Of a stretch of 64,000 nt of DNA, positions 25,137 through 32,824 are shown piece by piece. Each line of letters opens with the position of its first letter. The first letter of the stretch is position 1. Below the pieces are notes generated by a model. It was given only the letters and a program-made list of their open reading frames with translations, searched no databases and was not told the DNA's origin. Position numbers and translations under genes: made by a program. Source of the DNA: Lutibacter flavus (GTDB lineage Bacteria; Bacteroidota; Bacteroidia; Flavobacteriales; Flavobacteriaceae); assembly GCF_900188355.1 (NCBI RefSeq), contig NZ_FZNX01000001.1, positions 1,071,896 to 1,135,895 on the forward strand, given 5' to 3'.

Positions 25137-25694
25137 ATGATAATTGATCTATTAAATAAATCGAAAAACGAGCAAAATATTATTCGAATTTGGTTTTATG
25201 GAGAAGAAGAAAAGTTTTGGTTCGGATATGTAAAAAACGTAAATGAAGAATTATTTTCTCTCCAACATTTTACAAATTATGGTAGTCCAGATGGTATATT
25301 AATTGAGCAAATTGAAAATATTGAAAGTATTGATTTTGACAATGAATTTTCTAAAACTATGGAATACTTAATAAAGCATCAAAATGAAATTTATAAAGAA
25401 CCTCAAATTGATTTAGAAATTACAGATGAAGATAATTGGCAATTCGAAATTTTAGATAGCCAATTAGGATTGAAAGACAGGATAATTACAATACAAATTA
25501 ATGGAGATAAATTTTATAGTGGTATTATTGAATGGATTGATGAAGGGCATTTGGTTTTAAATAAGGTTGGTGAAGCAGGACAGGATGAAGGTAAATCCAT
25601 TTTTATAATTGATGATATTAATACCATTCAAATAAATAACCTTGAAAACCGTAAGCGATTAATGCTTTATAAATGGAGAAAAATCAATAAATAA
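25137..25694 (+). CDS. Hypothetical protein with two similar beta-rich halves
   Basis: A 185-residue soluble acidic protein that I cannot assign to a family. Two segments look alike. Residues about 15-68 (IIRIWFYGEEEKFWFGYV ... GILIEQIENIESI) and about 112-166 (IITIQINGDKFYSGII ... KSIFIIDDINTIQI) both run strand, short turn, xGxI/V strand, ExLxSL or GHLVLN strand, glycine-rich turn, then an IxxIxxI strand. This pattern is reminiscent of the small Sm-like barrel, so a duplicated barrel is a reasonable but untested guess. It lies between the saccharopine-dehydrogenase-like gene and the 2H phosphoesterase gene on one strand. Confidence 0.7.
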   Translation: MIIDLLNKSKNEQNIIRIWFYGEEEKFWFGYVKNVNEELFSLQHFTNYGSPDGILIEQIENIESIDFDNEFSKTMEYLIKHQNEIYKEPQIDLEITDEDNWQFEILDSQLGLKDRIITIQINGDKFYSGIIEWIDEGHLVLNKVGEAGQDEGKSIFIIDDINTIQINNLENRKRLMLYKWRKINK

Positions 25695-25744
25695 TTATTC
25701 TATATAATTTCAAATGCAGTTTCATTTTTTTAGCGGTTGATAAT

Positions 25745-26299
25745 ATGTTAGAAGCTAGAAACCTTTACTATATTGGGCTTCTTCCTCATTTTAAATTAAG
25801 GAAGGAGGTTAAAGTGTTAAAAGAGGAACTAATGGTTCATTTTAATACCAAAAGTGCTTTAAAATCCCCTGCCCATATTACGCTTCAAAAACCATTTAAA
25901 TTTAGTAAAATAAAAGAGCATTTTCTTATTGAAACATTAAAGCATTTTGCCGAACAACAAAACCAATTTAACATTAACCTGAACGGATTTGGTTGTTTTT
26001 CACGACGAGTTATTTTTATAGATGTCACAAACCATAAACCTGTTTTATCAATTCATGCGGAACTTAAAAAACTGTTGTTTCACGAATTAGAATTTAAAGA
26101 AAATGAAATATCTTCTAAAATTTATCCACACATTACAATTGCCACAAGAGATTTAAGTAAAGAAAACTTTGACAAAGCCTGGCCACTTTTTGAATTTCGA
26201 AAATTTAAAGCTTCTTTTTTAGTAAATAGCCTATTTTTATTAAAACATAATGGCAAGTTTTGGGATATTTACAAAGAATTTCAATTTAAAAACAAATAA
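25745..26299 (+). CDS. 2'-5' RNA ligase family (2H phosphoesterase) protein
   Basis: A 184-residue member of the 2H phosphoesterase superfamily. The two HxT signatures are visible: PAHITLQKPF (about residues 41-50) and YPHITIATRD (about 124-133). Between them lies the expected alternating alpha/beta pattern (NINLNGFGCFSRRVIFIDV). Family members cleave or ligate 2',5'-linked or cyclic phosphates in RNA or nucleotides; the true substrate of this clade is not known. Cytoplasmic. Starts with ATG; 50 bp after the previous gene on the same strand. Confidence 0.87.
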   Translation: MLEARNLYYIGLLPHFKLRKEVKVLKEELMVHFNTKSALKSPAHITLQKPFKFSKIKEHFLIETLKHFAEQQNQFNINLNGFGCFSRRVIFIDVTNHKPVLSIHAELKKLLFHELEFKENEISSKIYPHITIATRDLSKENFDKAWPLFEFRKFKASFLVNSLFLLKHNGKFWDIYKEFQFKNK

Positions 26300-26305
26300 T
26301 AAAAA

Positions 26306-26503
26306 ATGAGACCAATTTTTACTTTTAACAACAACCCCATTTTTTAAGTTGCGAATAAACTAATACCCTTACAAAATGATAAAGAAAAAGCAGAAGTAAA
26401 TGAGGTTTGTTTTGTTGAAGGATTGGTTTACTTTAAAGAAAAATGGTTTTTATATTATGGTACTGCAGATTCTAAAATAGCCGTTGCAACTTATAAAAAA
26501 TAA
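26306..26503 (+). pseudogene. Remnant of a GH130 (mannoside phosphorylase) gene
   Basis: One continuous frame of 65 codons carries an internal stop (TAA at 26345-26347). It spells MRPIFTFNNNPIF, stop, VANKLIPLQNDKEKAEVNEV and then CFVEGLVYFKEKWFLYYGTAD followed by SKIAVATYKK and the normal stop. The latter part closely resembles the C-terminal end of glycoside hydrolase family 130 proteins, which phosphorolyse beta-mannosides. The rest of the roughly 320-residue enzyme is missing, so only the tail survives. It begins six bases after the 2H phosphoesterase stop. A terminator follows at 26549, possibly the original one. Confidence 0.65.
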
Positions 26504-26548
26504 AAATAATTAGTATTTATAACCTAAAAAAATAATTTATAAAAAAGA

Positions 26549-26572
26549 AACCCTCGTTTTTAAACGAGGGTT
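26549..26572. terminator. Bidirectional intrinsic terminator
   Basis: Stem AACCCTCGTTT / AAACGAGGGTT (11 pairs) with a TT loop, T-rich after and A-rich before. It serves the plus-strand genes ending near 26500 and the minus-strand small gene ending at 26585. Confidence 0.85.
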
Positions 26573-26584
26573 TTAATATGTTAA

Positions 26585-26689
26585 TTAATCGTATTTAGGT
26601 TTTTTATCCCTTTTTGCAGCCTTTTTTTCTTTTGCAGTTTTTAGAGGCTCCTTCTTAACTTTCTTTTTTGCATCTTGACTTTTTGCCAT
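26585..26689 (-). CDS. Small Lys-rich protein (34 aa)
   Basis: Short frame starting MAKSQDAKKKVKKEPLKTAK and ending KRDKKPKYD. Nearly half of its residues are Lys or Arg, with no hydrophobic core. It is followed directly by a strong bidirectional terminator, and has an A-rich, Shine-Dalgarno-free leader like other genes here. Comparable to the 54-residue basic protein at 17281-17445. I know of similar unannotated short proteins in Flavobacteriia but cannot name a function. Confidence 0.55.
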   Translation of the reverse strand: MAKSQDAKKKVKKEPLKTAKEKKAAKRDKKPKYD

Positions 26690-26861
26690 AATAATATATT
26701 TTAAATCTCTTTTTTTAGTTGTTAAACTTTAGTAAAGGTAAAAAATATTTTTGATTAATTTTTTAAAAAACTAATGTGATCTAGAGAAAATGAAACTGTG
26801 TAAGTATTTATTTCTCAACTCATTTATTTTTTAGTCCAAACAAAATTAGATATAAATAAAA

Positions 26862-26882
26862 AAGTGAGCACGAAGCTCACTT
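26862..26882. terminator. Intrinsic terminator after the MATE operon
   Basis: Stem AAGTGAGC / GCTCACTT with loop ACGAA, A-rich before (T-rich on the minus strand). It lies about 210 bp beyond the stop codon at 27090; between them the sequence is AT-rich without a gene. Confidence 0.75.
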
Positions 26883-27089
26883 TTCATTATTAACTAAAAA
26901 AATCATCAAATCAATTCCCTACTAAAGATTTGCTAATAAATTATCAGACAAAATTAAAATTTATATCTTAAATAATAAATGACATCTGTCATAAATCTTA
27001 CATAATTTTTACCCTCAAAAAAATTGTTAATTTTAAATAAATACATTTAATATATTAACGAAAACAATAGTTCTTTATCAAATAAAAAA

Positions 27090-27320
27090 TTACTCCTCTT
27101 TATACCGTTCCATTTCACGGTCATAAAACTCACTTGATTGCTCAATAAGAACAGCTACTTGAGTTTCTAATTCTTCTTGATCTTCACCATCAAAATCTTC
27201 AAGCCACTCAATCTCGTCATCTACTAAATTGATAATAAACCTTGGAAATTCAGTATGAATTACAAAAATATCATCTTTACAATCTGTGTTATCTCCCAAT
27301 AAAAATTTAGGTAAGTTCAT
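27090..27320 (-). CDS. Conserved small acidic protein (76 aa)
   Basis: A soluble, strongly acidic protein (FDGEDQEELETQ, FYDREMERYKEE) with an aromatic N-terminal half (KDDIFVIHTEFPRFIINLVDDEIEWLEDF). It overlaps the end of the MATE pump gene by 14 nt and is read in the same direction, so it is translated from that transcript. I recognise no characterised family. The translational coupling makes a real gene likely. Confidence 0.75.
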   Translation of the reverse strand: MNLPKFLLGDNTDCKDDIFVIHTEFPRFIINLVDDEIEWLEDFDGEDQEELETQVAVLIEQSSEFYDREMERYKEE

Positions 27321-28665
27321 TTTTTTCTTTTATTAATTTATTTGTTAAATAATTGAATCTAAAAAACAGCATAATTGCTGAACAAGTTAAAGCAGCTAAA
27401 AGCCCTATCCAGATACCAAATGTACCTAATCCAGCTATGCTCCCCAAATAATAACACACCGGAAAACCAATAATCCAATACGCTATAAAAGTTAATAAGG
27501 ATGGCACATTTACATCTTGCAATCCACGCAATCCTCCCAAAATAACAGCTTGCAAGCCATCTGATAATTGAAATAACCCTGCAATTATTAATAAACTGGA
27601 TGCTATTTTTATTACTTCCAAATTATCGGTAAACATCCAAGGTAAAACATCTTTAAAAACCATAAAACCTATTGTAAATGTAAACATTATAATTAAAATT
27701 AATAAGAAATTAGAAAAAGCAATACGTCTTAATTCCATATAATTTTTTAATCCTTTTTGGTTACCAACTCTAATTGTTGCCGCTGCTCCTATTCCAACCG
27801 CTATCATAAATGTTGTAGAAGCCAGTTTTAATGCAATTTGATTTGCTGCTTGTGGAAATGCGCCTAAAGTACCTGCTAATAATACAGATGCTGCAAATAA
27901 ACCAACTTCAAAAAGCATTTGCAATGCTGTTGGAAAACCTAATTTTATAATAATTCTAAATCGTTTTTTCTTTAACTCAGACAATTTCAATCTTCGCATA
28001 TAAATAGCAAACTTATCTTTTTTCATTAAAACAATGTATAAGAAAAATACCATCACAATTCTTGAAATGAATGTTCCCAATGCTGCTCCAACCAACTCTA
28101 AACGAGGAAATATCCAAAAACCATAAATTAATGCAAAATTTAAAAGTACGTTTACAACATTTGTTAATATGGTAGCCCACATTGAATATTTTGTTTCGGA
28201 CAAACCATCTGCAAATTGCTTTAATCCCTGAAAAATCATTAAAGGTATTATTGAAATTGCAATAATTTCATAATATGGAATTGCTAATAGAACAACTTCT
28301 TCAGGCTGATCTAAATAATACAACACAGGTTTTAGCAATAACAACATCACAAACATTGAAATACCAATAATTGTAGTTAAAATTAAACCATGCTGAAAAA
28401 TACTTCTCCCTTTTTCTTTGTCTCCTTCACCGTCAGATTCAGCAATTAAAGGAGTTATTGCAAATGAAAAACCAAGACCAATTGATAACGCTATAAAAAA
28501 TATACTGTTTCCTAAAGATGTGGCTGCTAACTCGATTGGCCCAAGCCTACCCACCATAATATCATCAATTAAACCTACCAAAAGATGTCCTAATGAACCC
28601 ATCATTATTGGTGTGGCTAATTTTAGATTGTTTTTAAATTCCGATGTGTATTTTCTTAAATTCAA
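27307..28665 (-). CDS. MATE family efflux transporter
   Basis: A cation-coupled multidrug exporter of the inner membrane with 12 predicted helices. I place the start at the TTG at 28665, because the protein then begins (M)NLRKYTSEFKNNLKLATPIMMG, as in other Bacteroidota MATE proteins (about 452 residues). The frame can be extended to a GTG at 28722, but the extra 19 residues are atypical and their DNA contains a -7-like TATCTTCG. Conserved parts are GHLLVGLIDDIMVGRLG, PLIAESDGEG and the mirrored second half. The small acidic protein gene overlaps its 3' end by 14 nt. The exported compound is unknown. Confidence 0.92.
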   Translation of the reverse strand: MNLRKYTSEFKNNLKLATPIMMGSLGHLLVGLIDDIMVGRLGPIELAATSLGNSIFFIALSIGLGFSFAITPLIAESDGEGDKEKGRSIFQHGLILTTIIGISMFVMLLLLKPVLYYLDQPEEVVLLAIPYYEIIAISIIPLMIFQGLKQFADGLSETKYSMWATILTNVVNVLLNFALIYGFWIFPRLELVGAALGTFISRIVMVFFLYIVLMKKDKFAIYMRRLKLSELKKKRFRIIIKLGFPTALQMLFEVGLFAASVLLAGTLGAFPQAANQIALKLASTTFMIAVGIGAAATIRVGNQKGLKNYMELRRIAFSNFLLILIIMFTFTIGFMVFKDVLPWMFTDNLEVIKIASSLLIIAGLFQLSDGLQAVILGGLRGLQDVNVPSLLTFIAYWIIGFPVCYYLGSIAGLGTFGIWIGLLAALTCSAIMLFFRFNYLTNKLIKEKNELT

Positions 28666-28801
28666 TGAAGTTACTTTTTGCGCTGCGAAGATACGAGATT
28701 TTACTTTGAAAAAACACCCCACCTTTTAACTTCAATTAAAATTATTTTTAAAACAAAATTAAAAACTCCTAAATAAATTCGGGATTATTTACTTTTTAAG
28801 C

Positions 28802-28809
28802 TAACTTTG
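28802..28809 (+). promoter_or_regulatory. Promoter -7 element TAACTTTG of tpx
   Basis: Exact TAnnTTTG match, 24 bp upstream of the tpx ATG. The -33 region is less clear (ATTCGG). Confidence 0.5.
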
Positions 28810-28832
28810 ATTTTTTAACTAAAAAATACATT

Positions 28833-29330
28833 ATGACAAAAATAACATTAAAAGGAAATCCTTTTAAAACTTCAGGAAAATTACCTAAAATAGGTAAAAA
28901 AGCTCCAAAATTTTCTTTAATAAAAGCTGATTTATCAAAAGCAAAATTGAAGGATTTTAAAGGTTCAAAAGTAATTTTAAACATATTCCCAAGCTTAGAC
29001 ACTGGTACTTGTGCCGCTTCAGTTAGAAAATTTAACGAAGAAGCTGGCAAATTAGAAAACACAAAAGTTTTATGTATTTCAAGAGATTTACCATTTGCTC
29101 AAGCTCGTTTTTGTGGTGCTGAAGGATTAGAAAATGTAATTACTTTATCTGATTTTGCAAGTGGGAAATTTGGAAAAGCGTATGGTTTAACTATAGAAAA
29201 TGGACCATTAGCTAATTTACATTCTAGAGCAATTGTTATTTTAGACGAAGAAGGAAAAGTTATTTATACAGAGCAAGTTCCTGAAATTGTTGATGAACCA
29301 AATTACGAAGCTGCTTTAAAAGCGCTGTAA
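28833..29330 (+). CDS. tpx: Thiol peroxidase
   Basis: A 165-residue atypical two-cysteine peroxiredoxin that reduces hydroperoxides with electrons from thioredoxin. The peroxidatic Cys is in [16 protein letters not shown] (about residue 61). The resolving Cys is in ARFCGAEG (about 94), the usual spacing for Tpx. The N-terminal [18 protein letters not shown] is typical. ATG start with a consensus -7 element just upstream. dgkA follows after four bases, so the two are co-transcribed. Cytoplasmic, or periplasmic in some species; no signal peptide is seen here. Confidence 0.96.
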   Translation: MTKITLKGNPFKTSGKLPKIGKKAPKFSLIKADLSKAKLKDFKGSKVILNIFPSLDTGTCAASVRKFNEEAGKLENTKVLCISRDLPFAQARFCGAEGLENVITLSDFASGKFGKAYGLTIENGPLANLHSRAIVILDEEGKVIYTEQVPEIVDEPNYEAALKAL

Positions 29331-29333
29331 TTT

Positions 29334-29702
29334 ATGAATACAGAAAGTAATTTTTTAATTAACAGAATAAAGGCTGTAAAATACGCAGCCAAAGGATTCT
29401 GGATTTTAATTACTTCTGAAAAAAGCATTATTGCTCAAGTAATTATTGGAATAATAATGACGACCATGGGCTTTATAATGCATATTTCTGCTACCGAATG
29501 GATGTTTCAAATTTTTGCAATTGGTCTCGTTTTGGTAGCAGAATCTTTAAACACAGCTATAGAAAAAATGGCTGATTTTATTCACCCTGAATATCACGAA
29601 AGAATTGGTTTTATAAAAGATATTTCTGCTGGAGCAGCTTTTTTTGCTGCAATATTTGCCGTAATTATCGGTTTAATTATCTACGTACCTAAATTTATTT
29701 AG
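29334..29702 (+). CDS. dgkA: Diacylglycerol kinase
   Basis: A 122-residue integral membrane kinase that recycles diacylglycerol to phosphatidic acid. The N-terminal amphipathic helix (INRIKAVKYAAKGFWILI) precedes three membrane helices. The catalytic signature is in VAESLNTAIEKMADFI, with the conserved Glu and Asn, followed by HERIGFIKDISAGAAFFAA. Length and topology are those of bacterial DgkA. It starts four bases after tpx. Confidence 0.95.
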   Translation: MNTESNFLINRIKAVKYAAKGFWILITSEKSIIAQVIIGIIMTTMGFIMHISATEWMFQIFAIGLVLVAESLNTAIEKMADFIHPEYHERIGFIKDISAGAAFFAAIFAVIIGLIIYVPKFI

Positions 29703-29730
29703 TAATTTAATAGCAATCACAATTATTTTC

Positions 29731-29738
29731 TATTTTTG
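29731..29738 (+). promoter_or_regulatory. Promoter -7 element TATTTTTG of ftsK
   Basis: Exact TAnnTTTG match, 17 bp before the ftsK ATG in the 52-bp gap after dgkA. It suggests an own promoter for the ftsK-lolA-lptG-ribBA run. Confidence 0.45.
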
Positions 29739-29754
29739 TGAGATAATATTATAA

Positions 29755-32142
29755 ATGGCAAAAAAGAAAAAAACAATAACTAAAACTGCACGTAAACCTA
29801 TTTTTCAGGGAACAAAATCGTTCTTTAAAAATAGACAAACCCAAACTATAATTGGTTTGTTTATTGCATTGTTTGCAATCTTTTTATTCATCTCTTTTGT
29901 TTCATTTCTGTTCAGTTGGCAACAAGATCAAAGTCAATTATCCAATTTTGGAGATAAAAATATCTCTGTAAAAAATTTATTAGGAAAAATTGGTGCAAGT
30001 ATTAGCAATTTCTTTATCTATGATGGTTTTGGTGTTTCTTCTTTTTATGTTCCTATATTATTATTCTTTTCGGGAATTTCAATATTTTTAAAAGGCAGTT
30101 TAATTAAAGTTAGAAAATATTGGGCTTGGGGAATTTTAGCGATGATTTGGCTTTCTATAGTACTTGGTTTTTTTAGTGCACAAAATTCATTACTTCCAGG
30201 CATAATTGGTTACGAATTAAATAATTACCTGCAACAATTTTTAGGGAAAACTGGCTTAATTTTAAGTTTATTATTTTTACTGATATCGTACATAGTGATT
30301 CGTTTTAAATTTACTCCAGAAAAAATTCAAAGTCTTATCCCTGAGAAAAAGCATACAGATGGTGTTGAAAAACAACTAACTGACAGTGATATTGAAAAAC
30401 TAACTTCAAACGAAAATATTGAAAGCTCAACAACAAATGTTAATCTTGTTGAACCTCAAACAAAATCAGATTTTGAATTATCTCTAAATAATTTAGAACC
30501 AACTATTAAAAAGCATTTAACATCTAATTCTTCTACTAAAAATGATGAAACTCATGGTGCTGTTGAAATAGACGTAGAAAAAATTGTAGAAGAAAAACAT
30601 GTTGAAGAAAATTTATCTAGTAAATTAGTTAAAGACTTTGGAGAGTTTGATCCAACTTTGGAATTATCTGAATTCAAGTTTCCAACCTTAAATTTATTAA
30701 GAGATTATAATGAAAGTATCTCTGTTGATCAAGAAGAACTAGAAGCGCATAAAAATAGAATTGTTGAAACTTTAAACAATTATAATATTGGAATTGCTCG
30801 TATAAAAGCAACAGTTGGCCCAACAGTAACTTTATATGAAATTGTTCCAGACGCTGGTATTCGAATTTCAAAAATTAAAAATTTAGAAGATGATATTGCT
30901 TTATCTCTTTCTGCAATGGGAATTAGAATTATTGCTCCAATTCCAGGAAAAGGAACTATTGGTATTGAAGTGCCAAACAAAAAAGCAACAATGGTTTCAA
31001 TGAAATCAGTAATTTCATCAACAAAATTTCAAAATTCTGAAATGGAATTACCTATTGCTTTAGGTAAAACAATTTCAAATGAAACTTTTGTAGTTGATTT
31101 AGCAAAAATGCCTCATTTATTAATGGCAGGTGCAACCGGGCAAGGGAAATCAGTTGGTTTAAATGCTGTATTAACCTCATTATTATACAAAAAACACCCT
31201 GCCGAAGTAAAATTTGTATTGGTAGATCCTAAAAAAGTGGAACTTACACTTTTTAATAAAATAGAACGTCATTATTTAGCAAAACTACCAGATACGGATG
31301 AAGCAATTATTACAGATACAACTAAAGTAATTAACACGCTTAATTCTTTATGTATTGAAATGGATAACCGCTACGATTTGCTAAAAGATGCTATGGTACG
31401 TAATATTAAAGAATACAATGTTAAATTTAAAGCCCGTAAATTAAATCCGGAAAACGGTCATAAATTTTTACCATATATTGTTTTGGTTATTGATGAGTTT
31501 GCCGATTTAATTATGACTGCTGGTAAAGAAGTTGAGACACCTATTGCTCGTTTGGCGCAACTTGCACGTGCTATTGGAATTCATCTTATTGTCGCAACTC
31601 AACGTCCGTCTGTAAACGTAATTACAGGTATTATTAAAGCAAATTTCCCAGCAAGAGCAGCTTTTAGAGTAACTTCAAAAATAGATTCCAGAACAATTTT
31701 AGATGCCTCAGGAGCAGATCAGTTAATTGGTAAAGGAGATATGTTATTTTCTGGAGGAAATGATGTAATTCGTTTACAATGTGCATTTGTTGATACTCCT
31801 GAAGTAGAAAAAATAACAGATTTTATTGGCTCACAAAGAGCCTATGCAAATGCTTATTTATTACCAGAATATAGTGGAGAAGAAGTTGGCACAAGTCTTG
31901 ATATAGACATAAGCGAAAGAGATGTATTGTTTAGAGATGCTGCTTTGGTTATAGTACATGCGCAACAAGGTTCAGCCTCTTTATTACAACGAAAATTAAA
32001 ATTAGGATACAATAGAGCAGGAAGATTAATTGATCAATTAGAAGCTGCCGGAATTGTTGGACAGTTTGAAGGAAGTAAAGCACGACAAGTGTTAGTTCCA
32101 GATGAAATGGCCCTCAATCTTTTGTTAGACGGGGAAAAATAA
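29755..32142 (+). CDS. ftsK: DNA translocase FtsK/SpoIIIE
   Basis: A 795-residue septal DNA pump that clears chromosome ends during division. The N-terminal part has four membrane helices (about 30-190), followed by an acidic Ser/Glu-rich linker (about 200-320). Then comes the motor: alpha domain (YNIGIARIKATVGPTVTLYEIVPDAG), Walker A GATGQGKSVGLN (about 462), Walker B YIVLVIDEFADLI, and HLIVATQRPSVNVITG. The C-terminal winged-helix gamma domain (LLQRKLKLGYNRAGRLIDQLEAAGIVG) reads KOPS-type sequences. It is followed at 23 bp by lolA, a gene pair seen in other Bacteroidota and in proteobacteria. Confidence 0.97.
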   Translation: MAKKKKTITKTARKPIFQGTKSFFKNRQTQTIIGLFIALFAIFLFISFVSFLFSWQQDQSQLSNFGDKNISVKNLLGKIGASISNFFIYDGFGVSSFYVPILLFFSGISIFLKGSLIKVRKYWAWGILAMIWLSIVLGFFSAQNSLLPGIIGYELNNYLQQFLGKTGLILSLLFLLISYIVIRFKFTPEKIQSLIPEKKHTDGVEKQLTDSDIEKLTSNENIESSTTNVNLVEPQTKSDFELSLNNLEPTIKKHLTSNSSTKNDETHGAVEIDVEKIVEEKHVEENLSSKLVKDFGEFDPTLELSEFKFPTLNLLRDYNESISVDQEELEAHKNRIVETLNNYNIGIARIKATVGPTVTLYEIVPDAGIRISKIKNLEDDIALSLSAMGIRIIAPIPGKGTIGIEVPNKKATMVSMKSVISSTKFQNSEMELPIALGKTISNETFVVDLAKMPHLLMAGATGQGKSVGLNAVLTSLLYKKHPAEVKFVLVDPKKVELTLFNKIERHYLAKLPDTDEAIITDTTKVINTLNSLCIEMDNRYDLLKDAMVRNIKEYNVKFKARKLNPENGHKFLPYIVLVIDEFADLIMTAGKEVETPIARLAQLARAIGIHLIVATQRPSVNVITGIIKANFPARAAFRVTSKIDSRTILDASGADQLIGKGDMLFSGGNDVIRLQCAFVDTPEVEKITDFIGSQRAYANAYLLPEYSGEEVGTSLDIDISERDVLFRDAALVIVHAQQGSASLLQRKLKLGYNRAGRLIDQLEAAGIVGQFEGSKARQVLVPDEMALNLLLDGEK

Positions 32143-32165
32143 TAGTTAAAGTTCAAAATTTAAGA

Positions 32166-32819
32166 ATGAAAAAAATAGTTTTATTATTAAGTATTACATT
32201 ATTAAGTATCACTGCTTTTAGTCAAAATTCAAATGAAGCAAAAGCTTTGTTAGATGAAGTTGCTGCTAAAGTTGAAGGATATGATAACATATATCTTGAA
32301 TTCAATCATAAACTTGATAATGCTGATGCAGATGTACATCAGGAAACGATGGGACAAGTTACGTTAAAAGGAGATTTATTCCATTTAAATTATATGGGTA
32401 CAGAACAAATTTTTGACGGTAAAAAAACATATCTAATTATTCATGAAGATGAAGAAGTTATTATTCAAAATTTTGTTGATAACGAGGATGATACTTTAAC
32501 TCCTTCAAAAATGTTTTCATTTTACAAAAATGGATTCATTTACGAAATGGATGCCTTAAAAACCTTAAAAGGTATTAAAATTCAGTATGTTAAATTAATT
32601 CCAATTGACAGCAATTCTGAAATTGCAAGTGTTTTAGTTGGTATTGATGTTAAAACAAAACATATTTATAATATTATTGAAACTGGTGAAAACAACACAG
32701 TTACAACTCTTGAAGTAAGAACTTTCAAAACAAATCAACCTTTATCCGAAAAGCTTTTTATCTTTGACAAAGCAAAATACAGAGATCAAAAAAAATATAC
32801 GATTTCTGAGCCAAATTAA
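32166..32819 (+). CDS. lolA: Outer-membrane lipoprotein carrier protein LolA
   Basis: A 217-residue periplasmic chaperone that carries lipoproteins from LolCDE to the outer membrane. The signal peptide is MKKIVLLLSITLLSITAFSQ. The mature protein has the LolA half-barrel pattern: EAKALLDEVAAKVEGYDNIYLEF, then GQVTLKGDLFHLNYMGTEQIFDGKKTYLI. It lies between ftsK and the LptF/G-type permease gene on one transcript, so three envelope-related genes are grouped together. The next gene starts after five bases. Confidence 0.92.
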   Translation: MKKIVLLLSITLLSITAFSQNSNEAKALLDEVAAKVEGYDNIYLEFNHKLDNADADVHQETMGQVTLKGDLFHLNYMGTEQIFDGKKTYLIIHEDEEVIIQNFVDNEDDTLTPSKMFSFYKNGFIYEMDALKTLKGIKIQYVKLIPIDSNSEIASVLVGIDVKTKHIYNIIETGENNTVTTLEVRTFKTNQPLSEKLFIFDKAKYRDQKKYTISEPN

Positions 32820-32824
32820 TAGCG

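Noticed and set aside
28666-28722. Extended N-terminus of the MATE pump from GTG 28722
   Set aside because: The added 19 residues are not family-like, while TTG 28665 gives the usual NLRKYT start. The alternative cannot be fully excluded.
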